A stretch of DNA of 64,000 bases from Bufo bufo (Eukaryota; Chordata; Amphibia; Anura; Bufonidae): the NCBI RefSeq assembly GCF_905171765.1, contig NC_053392.1, positions 397,076,119 to 397,140,118 on the forward strand, in the 5' to 3' direction. Positions 21,472 to 32,358 of the stretch are shown in pieces. The notes under the pieces are model-generated. The model was not told the origin of the DNA, did not search any database, and was given only the letters and a program-made list of their open reading frames with translations. Each line of letters starts with the position of its first letter. Positions within the stretch are counted from its first letter, which is position 1. The translations under genes were made by a program, and so were the position numbers.

Positions 21472-22392
21472 TAGGGGTGGGCGATATAGACGATATGCAA
21501 TATAAAATATATAAATCTGGCCAACGATAGAGATTTTGTTTATATCGCCAGATCGCAGTACAACATGGCAGGCGCCGCTCTCGGCACTCACCATGTTCTC
21601 CTGAGCCGGCACAGTGGAGGAGGAGGGAGTCCCTCCCTCCTCACTGTATGCGGCTGCCGCTGACCACTAATGAGAATAGACTAGGAGGAGGAGGGGAGGG
21701 ACTGTGGCCACTGCGCCACCAATGAGAACAGAGAGGAGGAGGAGGGGAGGAACTGAACACAAACGTAGCCAGCCATATCCCATACCCGGCCTCTATTACT
21801 GTGCACCGTGATCCGCCGCAATTAACCCCTCAGGTCCTTAGTGGTTAATTGCGGCGGATCACGGCACGCAGTAATAGAGGCCAGGTATGGGATATAGCCG
21901 GCACATGCAGGCTACGTTTGTATTCGGACATATTAACTATATTCATTGGTGGTGCAGTGGCCACAGCCCCTCCCTTCTACCCCCCCTCCTCGAAGTATTA
22001 TATTAATTGCACCCCCCCTTCACACGATTAAATCATTGGTGGCAGCTTCTGATCAGAGTCCCAGCAGTGTAATAGCGGGGCTCCGATCGGTTACCATGGC
22101 AGCCAGGACGCTACCGAAACCCTGGCTGCCATAGTTGGTTCCCTGCTGCTGTGTGTACTATGCACAGAGCAGCAGGGAGTGTGAAGTCCTATTCTCCTAT
22201 TCACCCTAATAGAGCTCTATTAGGGTGAATAGGACAAGGGTTGTAGCCCCTAAGGAGGCTAATAGTTATTAACTAAAAAGTTTATAAAAAAGTTTACCCC
22301 CCCCCCCGAAATATTGAATATATCGTGATATATATCGCACATGCTTAAAATTATATCGCAATATAGATTTTAGGCCATATCGCCCACCCCTA
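21472..22392. mobile_element. Nested foldback element (TAGGGGTGGGCGATA ends)
   Basis: The ends TAGGGGTGGGCGATATAG and ATATCGCCCACCCCTA are inverted. It also carries the CCATGGCAGCCAGGACG palindrome, the CACCCTAATAGA hairpin and a GCGGCGGATCACGG inverted repeat (21805-21870). It sits in the right half of 20257-22456. The flanks do not give a clean 8-bp duplication. Confidence 0.72.
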
Positions 22393-22493
22393 GTATCGCA
22401 ATACTTTTTTTATGGTATCGAAACCGAATAAAAATTTTGGCATCGAAATAACCCTATAGTATACTATACTGGTGCCTGGAAAACAACCTATTA

Positions 22494-22815
22494 GGCTACA
22501 TTCACATGACTGTATTTGTTTTTCAGTCCACAAATTGCAGATCCGCTAAAAAATAAAATAAAATGACGTTCCGTATGGTATCCATTTTTTTTTGCGGATC
22601 CATTGTAATAATGCCTATCCTTGTCAGCAAAACGGACAAGAATAGGACATGTTCTATCTTTTTTGTGGGGCTACGGAATGGACATATGGATGCAGATTGC
22701 ACACTGTGTGCTGTCTGCATTTTTTGCGGACCCATTCAAATGGATAGGTCCACATCCTATCCACCAAAAAAACTGAACGGACATGGAAAGAAAATACGTT
22801 TGTGTGAATGTAGCC
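22494..22815. mobile_element. TWA-flanked MITE, 322 bp
   Basis: The ends GGCTACATTCACATGACTG and GTGTGAATGTAGCC are inverted, with TTA at 22491-22493 and 22816-22818. Confidence 0.83.
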
Positions 22816-22818
22816 TTA

Positions 22819-23617
22819 TTGTGGCATTGATATGAGATAAGTAGCAGACTCAAATGTTGAGTTTTTTTTTTTGTTAACAAAGGCTGTGTTATAGAAATAG
22901 ATTAAAATTTAAAATCGGCAAAAAAAATAAGTTAAAATTTCACTTCCATTTTGCTTTAATTCCTCTGAAGGACTTAAAGGGTTCATAAACTTCCTAAATG
23001 CCGTTTGAATAATTTAAGGGATGGCGTTTTTAAAATGGGGTTACTTATGGAGGGTTTCTAATATTTAAGCCTCTTAAAGCTCTTTTAGAACTGAATTGGT
23101 CCCCTACCCCCCCCCCCCCCCCCCCAAAAAAAAAAAATTGTATGTTATTAGTTTCATTAGTTTTTGCTTGTCTATGAATGTGACCTCAACAATCAGACTA
23201 CATTTAGCTAGCAATCAGTGCAGAAATCCAGGTCACTCTGAAGGGATCACTAACTTCACTTACTTTTCTCATGCCAGTAATATTCTCAATGACTATCCAA
23301 AAGTGAGACAACGTAGAAAAAAATACTTTCTTCTGCAGAAACAGCATAAATTAAGTCTAGGGAAATAAGGCAATATCCCCTTCTTCTATCTGGCTCTTAA
23401 TTTTTCCAAAGTGTCATGACAAATTTGCTTCACTCTTGAGACTTCTAAGCTACTGCTTTGCTCAAAAGACATTACTGATAGATTATAGAACAAAGGGTTT
23501 GTAGTTATGCAAATGCTTTTAGACTGTCCATCATTAACATCAATTATAGTGATAACCGAGTCTCAGTAACTTCACATCTAAATGTAACTATTGAGATCAG
23601 TGTTAAAAATGTCAGCA
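22819..23617. other. Intron; C-tract and a non-repetitive segment
   Basis: A poly-C run at 23108-23124 is followed by an A-run. From about 23140 to 23580 the sequence is non-repetitive, with an ATGCAAAT octamer at 23509-23516 and several ATTA boxes. It looks like possible conserved intronic DNA, untested. Confidence 0.35.
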
Positions 23618-23620
23618 TAA

Positions 23621-23918
23621 GGCCTCATACACATGGCCGTTTCCCGACTGTTCCATGCACTGGGGACCACAAGATGGATTCCACAGATGGATCCAGACCC
23701 ATTCAACTTGCAGTGCAAAAAAATAGAACATGTTCTATTTTTTTTGCGGTGCAGAGGCACCGAGAGAAACTCCACAGAAGCACGCTGTAGTGTCTCCATT
23801 CCGCACCTTTCGGATTACAGACCGATTCAAGTGAATGGGTCCGTGATGCAGTGCACAAACGGCCAGTGCCTATATATTGCGGACCGCAATACGGGCAAGG
23901 CTGTGTGCATATGACGCC
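23621..23918. mobile_element. TWA-flanked MITE, 298 bp
   Basis: The ends GGCCTCATACACATGGCCG and CTGTGTGCATATGACGCC are inverted, with TAA at 23618-23620 and 23919-23921. Inner 'aaaaaaatagaacatgttctattttttt' is a strong hairpin (about 23716-23743). Confidence 0.83.
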
Positions 23919-23921
23919 TAA

Positions 23922-24380
23922 AGTTGTTGCAGACTGGTTTGGAGCTAGCTTGCCTAATTCCCAAGAGTATAAGACAATGGACCCTTTTGGGCTCACTTGC
24001 ACAAAATTTTGCGACCTTTTCAATTTTTACACCAATAATTCGAGTTTTGAAAAGTGGGTTGTTAGGTACTGTACGTTAATGAGTTTCACTCCAGATTTAT
24101 CACTGAAGCTTTTTTAAAAAGTTGCAAACAGAAGTTGCAGACTCACCAGTAGCCTATCTAGAAGAAAGTGTTAAGGGCCCTTTACACTGCCTGATGTTCG
24201 AGCAGATTATTGCTAACGAACGTTACCGCCCATTGTGGACATTAGTCCTGGGTGTCCTGCGGGTGGGCGCCATCTTTAAAGTTCCGGCCAGCGCCATACA
24301 TGTATGGCGTTGGTTAGGAAGGGGTTAATAGTTGAAAGTTGTGAATACAAATGATTGTACTTAAATTATTCTTAAGACAT
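23922..24380. other. Intron with a truncated MITE end
   Basis: TTAAGGGCCCTTTACACTGCC at about 24171 is a left end of the TWA-MITE type, with GCTAACGAACGTTACC behind it but no right end. 24270-24320 holds a small 'ggccagcgccatacatgtatggcg' palindrome. Confidence 0.4.
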
Positions 24381-24600
24381 GGTGGCTCAGTGGTTAGCAC
24401 TGGTGCCTTGCAGCACTGAGTTCCAAGATTCAAATCCGACCAAGGGCAGCATCTTCATGGAGTTGGTATGTTTTCCCCGTGTTTGCGTGGGTTTCCTCCC
24501 GGTACTCCAGTTTCCTCCCACACTTTAAAGACATACTGATAGGGAACTTACATTGTGAGCCCCATTGGAGAGCTGCACTCCCAGGGTCTAAACGGCTTGC
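24381..24600 (+). repeat. tRNA-derived SINE
   Basis: It starts GGTGGCTCAGTGGTTAGCAC, which holds a pol III A box, followed by a B box (GATTCAAATCC, about 24428-24438). The body 'gttttccccgtgtttgcgtgggtttcctcc' is the well-known vertebrate SINE/LINE-tail region, running to 'cattgtgagccccattgg'. It is a non-autonomous retroposon transcribed by RNA polymerase III and mobilised by a partner LINE. Confidence 0.78.
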
Positions 24601-25156
24601 CGAAACTGAGATTTGGGGAAGCTGTTCATTGGTGGTGATGACCTGGAGCCTTCTGCAGTTATCATGCCTACCACAGGTATATTCCTATGGAGTCCTGCAG
24701 GTCGCAGTGCTCCATAGGATTATATTAAGTCTTCCATAGGCTGCATCCTTAACCCCTTGCCCGGCGTCAGCACCTGGCATACCTGGGCAAATGCCGGGTC
24801 CCCTGCTCCTGGGCGGGGCAACTGCGCTGCTATGAGCGCTTTCATCAATACAGATGGAGGCGCTCATTGCTGGAGCGCAGGAAGCTGCGGTCATTTCATT
24901 CACTAACCACAGCTCCAGGGTTATAGCCATCATGGAAGCCACTGTTTCGGGCCCTTAGGGCAGAAGGGGCCCAGGAGCAGTAGCAGGGCCGCAGCATCCG
25001 AATAGAGCAAGGGAGCATCAAGAGCATGCAGAAGCCATCTGCTGCTGTCCCCCTTACAAGCTCCTGTGCTGCAGGGCTTCAGACACATAGAAACATAGAA
25101 TGTGTCGACAGATAAGAACCATTTGGCCCATCTAGTCTGCCCAATAAGGAGTGCCT
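24601..25156. other. Intron with unassigned repeats
   Basis: 24735-24960 is a GC-rich stretch starting 'ttaaccccttgcccggcgtcagc', a TTAA-type frog repeat start. 25085-25146 ('acatagaaacatagaatgtgtcgacag...ggcccatctagtctgcccaat') is a dispersed amphibian repeat fragment. Confidence 0.4.
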
Positions 25157-25252
25157 TCCGTTTTTTTTGCGGATCCACTGAAATGAATGGTTCCGTATAC
25201 GGTACGCAAAAAACGGAACGTAAAAAAAGAAAACGTTGGTGTGCAAGAGGCC
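25157..25252. mobile_element. Right half of a TWA-flanked MITE
   Basis: CGGTACGCAAAAAACGGAACG-type boxes and the end GGTGTGCAAGAGGCC, then TTA (25253-25255). The left half is missing. Confidence 0.6.
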
Positions 25253-25255
25253 TTA

Positions 25256-26613
25256 ATGTACTTTCTTGTGGCTAAGGTGCCTGCCAGAGGAGTGTGCAGG
25301 AATTATCTTTGGATTTGTCTTGCACTCTTACAGTAGGAGTCCCAGCAATTGGGTTAGAGGACTTAGTCGCACCTTTTTTTTTATGGGGATCTTGAGTCTC
25401 CTCTGCGCTTGAAGACTGCGTTGCTCAGGGCCCCCTCCACCTTCCTGGTGCTGCCGAGGAACCGGCAAGATGGCCGACTGGCGGGGGCACGGAGTTCCAA
25501 CTGCACCACGTCTTTCTTTCTCTCCCCTTCCCTCTGCCCGCTCCGGATCCTTTCCCAGTCTTTCTCACCTTGTTACCAGCGCAGCTGTGCTGAATATGTC
25601 TGCTCTTCAGCTCACTCCCCGGCCGCGTGTGCTTCTGGTGCTAGCGTCGCTCCCTCCGGACCTCTGTAAGGTGAGTCTGATGTGCGGTAGCTTTTTTACA
25701 GTATTAGGGCACCTCCAGGGGGTCTGCTGTGCTGGTAATGGCGGGTGATCAGGATTTACCCTGTAGTGCTGCGCCAGCCTCGGAGCTCTGCACAAACACG
25801 TTCAGCCATCTTGGCTGCTGGCCACCTTCATGGCATATTTTACAGGAAGGATTTAGACTTGCTTGTTCCCTGTGTGAAATCTGTGATGTTGAAGAAAAGA
25901 TGATTTCCGAGTAAAACATTTGCTCACGCCCCCTCTTCACTCCAGCAGAGAAGACATTTTGCCTTACAAGCTTTAGACACGCCCCCTCTACACAGGACGT
26001 GCTGCCTGAGGGGGAGAGAGAGACCGCAGGGCTGGAGCAGAAGTGTGAAGACAGTTTGTGAGTGAGTCTGCACTGTGACGGTCTCTTCTCTGTGGGATTA
26101 GGGGGGGGGGGGGGGGTGTCAGGGAACTCTACAAGCTGCTGCTGGATGCTGTAGTCCAGCAGCCTCATGCTATTTAGTTGTTTTACTGCCTCATTAAGCA
26201 GTTTGCCTCCATGACATCTGCCCCCCATATCCTGTGCTATCTCATCTTCATGGAGCCCCTGCTTTCTCCTTTCCTCCCTCATGTATCCAGAGCTCTTGCT
26301 TCACCCTCCTATCTCCTATTGCTGCCCTGCACAGACCTCCTGCTCCTATTTCTTGTATGAATCTCCCTCATTGCCCCTTCCACCTACTTGTGTCCACCCC
26401 TCCTGTCCATCCAGGGCCCCTGTCTCCTGTCTCACTCCTCTGACGCTCATTATGGTGGTGTGTAAACCGCATGCACCATAAAGACCTTTTAACGTCACAA
26501 GGTCACGTCACTGTGCCCCCTTATTACCCTGCATTGTGCCCTGTTGACATACCCTATACAATGTCCTCCTATACCCTGTTATCCAGTCACTGTATGGTGG
26601 TGTTATCCAGTTA
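25256..26613. other. Unassigned GC-rich intron segment with exon-like stretch
   Basis: It is more GC-rich than its surroundings. 25597-25671 is an open stretch (MSALQLTPRPRVLLVLASLP...) followed by AAG/GTGAGT, a good splice-donor match, but the protein is unfamiliar and no partner exon can be placed. A G-tract lies at 26101-26116. Two direct repeats 'gtatggtggtgttatccagttactgta' precede the Gypsy element. It may be part of an unrecognised retroelement. Confidence 0.3.
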
Positions 26614-27016
26614 CTGTATGTCACGGCGGACGTGCACAGTTTAACAGATAACACACCAACCAGGCTCTGGACGAGAGACAGGGGAAGGGTCACCTCCTAG
26701 TTTATTCCTGACCTCTTTCCCTGCAATGCTCAGCCCACAGACAAACCTTGAAGATAGATTTGCTGTGTCCTCCAGCCTATACTAACAGAACCCTGAACTC
26801 CCTGAGATGGTGAAGTGGGGAGAAAGGAGCAGCCTGCTCGCACAGAACCTGGATGGGATAGATGACATAAACAACCAAACAAGAAAAGACACTTATCTGC
26901 TGAGAGCAGGAACAAACAGCCAACCTTCCCTCCAAACTTCCCAGACCATAATGAACAGTATAATCCGCTCAGAGCACTTAGCTGGAGACCATTTAACCGC
27001 TTCCGGACCGCCTATG

Positions 27017-27440
27017 ATCAATGACAGGGGGGTGATCACCCCATATAGACTCCCTGATCACCCCCCTGTCATTGCTCACCCCCCTGTAAGGCTCTATTCA
27101 GACGTCCGTATGTTTTTTACGAATACATGGATCGGATCCGCAAAACACATACGGACATCTGAATGGAGCCTTACAGGGGGGTGATCAATGACAGGGGGGT
27201 GATCACCCCATATAGACTCCCTGATCACCCCACTGTCATTGCTCAACCCCCTGTAAGGCTCTATTCAGACGTCCGTATGTTTTTTACGGATCCACGGATA
27301 CATGGATCAGATCCGCAAAACACATACAGACATCTGAATGGAGCCTTACAGGGGGGTGATCAATGACAGGGGGGTGATCACCCCATATAGACTCCCTGAT
27401 CACCCCCCTGTCATTGATCACCCCCCTGTAAGGCTCTATT
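27017..27440. repeat. Tandem array whose unit includes a MITE-like palindrome
   Basis: Units start at about 27017, 27183 and 27359 (periods about 166 and 176). Each has ATCAATGACAGGGGGGTGAT, CCCCATATAGACTCCCTGAT and their complements. Inside is a foldback with TWA-MITE-like ends, GGCTCTATTCAGACGTCCG and CGGACATCTGAATGGAGCC. Confidence 0.85.
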
Positions 27441-27471
27441 CAGATGTCCGGAAATTTTTATTTAATTATTT

Positions 27472-28640
27472 TTTTTTTTTCTTACAAAGTCTCATATTCC
27501 ACTAACTTGTGTCAAAAAAGAAAATCTCACATGAACTCACCATACCCCTCACGGAATCCAAATGCGTAAAATTTTTTAGACATTTGTATTCCAGACTTCT
27601 TCCCACGCTTTAGGGCCCCTAAAATGCCAGGGCAGTATAAATACCCCACATGTGACCCCATTTTGGAAAGAAGACACCCCAAGGTATTCCTTGAGGGGCA
27701 TATTGAGTCCATGAAAGATTGAAATTTTTGTCCCAAGTTAGCAGAAAGGGAGACTTTGTGAGAAAAAAATAAATAAATCAATTTCCGCTAACTTGTGCCA
27801 AAATTTTTTTTTTTCGAGGAACTCTTCATGCCCCTCATTGAATACCTTGGGGTGTCTTCTTTCCAAAATGGGGTCACATGTGGGGTATTTATGCTGCCCT
27901 GGCATTTTAGGGGCCCTAAAGCGTGAGAAGAAGTCTGGGATCCAAATGTCTAAAAATGCCCTCATAAAAGGAATTTGGGCCTCTTTGCGCATCTAGGCTG
28001 CAAAAAAGTGTCACACGTGGTATCGGCGTATTCAGGAGAAGTTGGGCAATGTGTTTTGGGGTGTCATTTTACATATACCCATGCTGGGTGAGATAAATAT
28101 CTTGGTCAAATGCCAACTTTGTATAAAAAAATGGGAAAAGTTGTCTTTTGCCGAGATATTTCTCTCACCCAGCATGGGTATATGTAAAAAGACACCCCAA
28201 AACACATTGCCCAACTTCTCCGGAGTACGGCGATACCACATGTGTGACACTTTTTTGCAGCCTAGGTGGGCAAAGGGGCCCACATTCCAAAGAGCACTTT
28301 TCGGATTTCACCGGCCATTTTTTTTTACAAATTTTGATTTCAAACTACTTCCCACACATTAGGGCCCCTAGAATGCCAGGGCAGTATAACTACCCCACAA
28401 GTGACCCCATTTTGGAAAGAAGACACCCCAAGGTATTCGCTGATGGGCATAGTGAGTTCATAGAACTTTTAAATTTTTGTCACAAGTTAGTGGAATATGA
28501 GACTTTGTAAGAAAAAAATAAAACTAAAAATCATCATTTTCCGCTAACTTGTGACAAAAAATAAAAAGTTCTATGAACTTACTATGCCCATCAGCGAATA
28601 CCTTAGGGTGTCTACTTTCCAAAATGGAGTCATTTGTGGG
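27472..28640. repeat. Chain of alternating inverted repeats
   Basis: Blocks recur in alternating orientation: an arm with ACAAAGTCTCATATTCCACTAACTTGTG through AAGACACCCCAAGGTATTC, its inverted copy (27780-27990), a second pair built on CACCCAGCATGGGTATATGTAAAA (about 28030-28250, separated by a short loop), then the first arm and its inverse again (28320-28620). A single strand could fold into several long hairpins in a row. Confidence 0.8.
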
Positions 28641-29126
28641 GTGTTTGTACTGTCTGGCCTTTGTAGAACCTCAGGAAACATGACAGGTGCTCAGAAAGTC
28701 AGAGCTGATTCAAAAAGCAGAAATTCACATTTTTGTACCATAGTTTGTAAACGCTATAACTTTTACCCAAACCATTTTTTTTTTTTACCCAAACACTTTT
28801 TATTTATCAAAGACATGTAGAACAATAAATTTTGAGAAAAATGTATATATGGATGTCGTTTTTTTGCAAAATTTTACAACTGAAAGTGAAAAATGTCATT
28901 TTTTTGCAAAAAAAGTTAAATTTCGATTAATAACAAAAAAAGTAAAAATGTCAGCAGCAATGAAATACCGCCAAATAAAAGCTCTATTAGTGAGAAGAAA
29001 AGGAGGTAAAATTCATTTGGGTGGTAAGTTGCATGACCGAGCAATAAACGGTGAAAGTAGTGTAGTGCAGAAGTGTAAAAAGTGGCCTGGTCATTAAGGG
29101 AGTTTAAGCTAGGGGGGCTGAAGTGG
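28641..29126. other. AT-rich tail of the TTAA element
   Basis: Poly-T and 'tttttttgcaaaa' motifs, no reading frame of interest, ending in 'ctaggggggctgaagtggttaa'. Confidence 0.5.
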
Positions 29127-29192
29127 TTAAACTAATGACTCCACCCAGTGCACCTGATGCGAGGCGGATCCAGCACCGCATCAAAACAAATA

Positions 29193-29888
29193 CTAGACTC
29201 GTGCTGCAATCCTGGCTGACCTCCACACATCGTCCGAGTGGGGCATGACAGTACCCCTCCTTCTACGGGTGACCTCCGGACACCTTGGACCAACCTTATC
29301 CGGATGGGACCTATGAAAGGCTCTCACCAGACGGCTGGCGTTGACATCTGACGCCGGAACCCACATCCTCTCCTCAGGACCGTATCCCCTCCAGTGAACC
29401 AGGTACTGGAGGGAACCCCGCAGAACTCTCGAGTCGAGAATCCTGGAGATCTCGAACTCCAAGTTTCCCTCGACAAGAACAGGAGGAGGAGGCGATGGCA
29501 ATGGTACCACCGGTTTTACATATTTTTTTAGCAAAGACTTGTGGAAGACATCGTGGATCCTCCAAGTCTGCGACAGATCAAGTCGAAATGCCACAGGATT
29601 GATCACAGCAGAAATCTTATACGAACCAACAAATCTTGGACCCAGTTTCCAAGATGGCACTCTCAACTTGATATTCCTAGTGGACAACCACACCAAATCA
29701 CCCACACACAGGTCCGGACCAGTCACACGTCTCCTGTCGTTTATACCTCTCACCCATCCTCTCCAAATTCCCTTGAATCCCCCGCCAGATAGAGGATAAG
29801 GCAGAAGAGAATCTCTCCTCCTCTGGCATCCCGGAGGAACCAGACCCAGAAAAGGTACCAAACTGAGGATGGAAACCGTATGCGCCAA
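29193..29888 (-). pseudogene. Gypsy integrase C-terminus and chromodomain
   Basis: Integrase C-terminal domains bind DNA; the chromodomain reads histone marks and steers integration in chromoviruses. The frame carries the integrase C-terminal block (GDLVWLSTRNIKLR... through GPRFVGSYKISAVINPVAFRL), then a chromodomain with EISRILDSR, LQYLVHWRGYG and WVPASDVNA, and a basic tail. It is in a different frame from the integrase core, so at least one indel near 29750-29890 breaks the polyprotein. The in-frame N-terminal part before residue 50 is out-of-frame noise. Confidence 0.88.
29251..29266 (-). promoter_or_regulatory. Polypurine tract of the Gypsy element
   Basis: On the minus strand AGAAGGAGGGGTAC directly precedes the 3' LTR (TGTCATGCCCC). 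This is the usual place and composition of the plus-strand primer for reverse transcription. Confidence 0.65.
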
Positions 29889-30324
29889 AAAATGGCGACT
29901 TACCCGTGGACTCCTGCCTACGGTTATTCAATGCAAATTCTGCTAAGGGCAAGAATGAGGACCAGTCCTCCTGATTCTCAGCCACAAAGCACCTCAAGTA
30001 GGTCTCCAGGTTTTGATTGGTACGCTCCGTCTGACCATTCGACTGTGGATGAAAAGCCGACGAGAAAGAAAGTTGAATGCTAAGTCGAGAGCAGAATGCC
30101 CTCCAAGACCTGGAGACAAACTGCGTGCCCCTATCAGAGACAACATCCGAAGGAATACCGTGCAATTTAACATTATTATCCACAAAAATCTGCGCAAGAG
30201 TCTTAGCGTTAGGCAGACTTGTTAGTGGTATAAAGTGAGCCATTTTACTGAAACGATCGACTACCACCAAAATCACTGTTCTCCCGGAGGAACTCGGTAG
30301 GTCCGTAATAAAGTCCATGGACAA
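29698..30324 (-). pseudogene. Gypsy integrase catalytic core
   Basis: The integrase joins element DNA to the target with a D,D-35-E triad. All three are visible: D in SMDFITDLP (residue 4), D in VSDRGTQF (residue 64) and E in NGQTERTNQN (residue 100), the last two 35 residues apart. It is in the same frame as the upstream pol frame but separated from it by TAG at 30333-30331, where the motif suggests a former tryptophan (PWTHLSMDF type). After about residue 160 it runs out of frame. Confidence 0.9.
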
Positions 30325-30330
30325 ATGTGT

Positions 30331-32358
30331 CTAAGGACGAGATGGAATAGACAATGGAAGAAGTAAACCAGGCGGTCGAGTATGAGCAACCTTAGACCGA
30401 GCGCAGGTTTCACAAGCTGTCACGTAATTCTCAATACTCTTACGCAAACCTGGCCACCAGAACCTCCGGGACACCAGATCACAGGTGGACTTACCACCAG
30501 GATGTCCAGCGAGAACAGTATCGTGATGTTCCTTGAACACCTTGTATCGTAGGCCCTCAGGAACAAACAACCTCCCTGGGGGACACGAACCAGGAGCCCC
30601 CTCCTGAGCTCCCAACACCTCCATCTCCAATTCAGGGTACAGAGCGGAGACCACCACTCCATCCGCCAAAATCGGCGCTGGATCTTCTGAATCGCCTCCC
30701 CCAGGGAAGCTGCGAGACAAGGCATCTGCCTTGACGTTCTTGACTCCTGGGCGAAAGGTAACCACGAAATTGAACCTGGTAAAAAACAATGACCATCTGG
30801 CCTGTCTAGGGTTCAGACGCTTGGCAGATTGCAGGTAAGCCAAATTCTTATGGTCTGTATACACAGTAACGGGGTGAGAAGCCCCCTCTAACCAGTGACG
30901 CCATTCTTCAAAGGCCAACTTGATCGCCAACAACTCCCTATCTCCAACATCATAGTTCCTCTCGGCGACCGAGAGCTTCCTGGAGAAGAAGGCACACGGG
31001 ACCCACTTGCCAGGAGAAGGACCCTGCGAAAGCACTGCCCCAACCCCCACCTCTGATGCATCAACCTCGATCGCGAATGGCTGAGATACATCCGGCTGCG
31101 CCAGAATGGGAGCAGACGCAAAACGCTCCTTTATAGCCGAAAAGGCCTGCAATGCCTCATCTGACCAGACAGAGACATCAGCGCCCTTCTTGGTCATATC
31201 AGTAAGAGGTTTGACTAGCGTGGAATAATTCAAAATTAATTTTCTATAATAATTTGTAAACCCCAAAAATCGCATCAAAGCTTTCTGATTCTCCGGTCGG
31301 TCCCACTCCAGAACCGCCCGGACCTTTTCGGGGTCCATACGAAAACCAGAATCAGAAAGCATGTATCCCAAAAATGGATGCTCTTGCACCGCAAACAAAC
31401 ATTTCTCCAATTTGGCGTATAACTTATTCTCCCGAAGGATCGTCAAAACCTGTCTCGCATGATCCTGATGGGTCTTCAGATCAGGAGAATAAATTAAAAT
31501 GTCATCTAGGTAGACTACTACGAACCTCCCCACCAAATGATGAAAAATATCATTGACGAATCGCTGAAATACCGCTGGCGCATTCGTCAACCCAAAAGGC
31601 ATTACCAGGTTCTCAAAATGACCCTCGTGCGTATTGAAGGCCGTTTTCCACTCATCCCCCTCCTTGATCCTGATCAGATTGTATGCTCCTCTCAAATCCA
31701 ACTTGGAGAACACCTTGGCTCCAACAATCTGATCAAAAAGATCAGAGATCAAGGGCAGGGGATATGGATCCCGGACTGTAATACGATTCAGCTCCCGGAA
31801 ATCCAAACACGGTCTCAGTGATCCATCCTTATTCTTCACGAAGAACAAACCTACAGCCACTGGAGACTTAGATGGTCTAATATGACCCTTTGCCAAACTC
31901 TCGGCGACATACTTTCGCATGACCTCTCTCTCTGGTTGAGAGAGGTTGTAGAGCCGAGAATTAGGCAACTTAGCCCCCGGAATGAGATTCACAGGACAAT
32001 CATAGTCACGATGAGGGGGCAATTCCTGAGCCCCACCCTCCGAAAACACGTCCGAAAAATCTGAGAGATACTGAGGCAAGGCCGTAACGGACACTTCAGA
32101 AATAGATGTGACAAGACAATTATCCGAAAAAAAACTTGCTCCAACTTGTCTCGCCTGGCAGTCTATAATTGGGTTATGTTTAGACAACCATGGCAACCCC
32201 AAAACTATTGGAGCTGGCAAATCCTTCATGACGAAACAGGAAATAATCTCAGCATGTGAATCACCCACCCTTAAATGAATATCATGAACAACGTGAGTAA
32301 GGCTCCCTTGAGAAAGAGGGGAAGAATCAATGGCAATGGCAATCAATGGCAAAAACAC
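30331..32358 (-). pseudogene. Gypsy pol: protease end, reverse transcriptase, RNase H, integrase zinc finger
   Basis: This 675-codon frame encodes the replication enzymes. After the end of the protease comes the reverse transcriptase, with FSKLDLRGAYN (catalytic D221), MPFGLTNAPAVFQ and VVYLDDILIYS (YLDD at 283-286). RNase H has D433, E475, D502 and D545. An HHCC zinc finger follows, with H619, C649 and C652. All catalytic residues I can place are present. It is broken on both sides: a small duplication (AATGGC repeats near 32330-32350) shifts it out of the gag-protease frame, and TAG at 30333-30331 cuts it from the integrase core. The first residues are an arbitrary start. Confidence 0.93.

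Larger units (their letters stand above)
20257..22456. mobile_element. hAT-like element with 8-bp duplication, hosting two insertions
   Basis: It starts TAGGGTTGTTTCGGGTATCG and ends GGCATCGAAATAACCCTA. TAGTATAC is duplicated exactly at 20249-20256 and 22457-22464. The interior contains GCGCCACCAATGA blocks, a CCATGGCAGCCAGGAC palindrome (21012-21050) and a TATTCACC/GGGTGAT hairpin, the same modules found in 899-2019 although the ends differ. Insertions at 20654-20759 and 21472-22392 are annotated separately. Confidence 0.85.
26997..29126. mobile_element. TTAA-flanked element inserted in the LTR, about 2.1 kb
   Basis: The LTR reads CATTTAAACTAATG when uninterrupted; here TTAA occurs on both sides of the insert (26993-26996 and 29127-29130). 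The ends CCGCTTCCGGACCGCC and GGGGGGCTGAAGTGG are weakly inverted. There is no transposase. TTAA targets fit piggyBac- or Kolobok-type transposition. The interior is a tandem array, then a chain of alternating inverted repeats, then AT-rich sequence. Confidence 0.82.
26619..29250 (-). repeat. 3' LTR of the Gypsy element, interrupted
   Basis: The LTR sequence is 26619-26996 plus 29131-29250 (with TTAA shared), separated by a TTAA-flanked insertion. Without the insert it matches the 491-bp LTR at 33473-33963 closely; CAGCCAA near 26920 is an extra 7 bp here. Confidence 0.93.

Noticed and set aside
21472..22392. Clean 8-bp target duplication for the nested element
   Set aside because: The flanks GTATCTAG and GTATCGCA agree only in five bases. 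Comparison with the related sequence at 54760 suggests a shorter or altered duplication, so none is claimed.
24381..24440. tRNA gene
   Set aside because: A and B boxes are present but no cloverleaf can be completed, and the body continues into a SINE tail.
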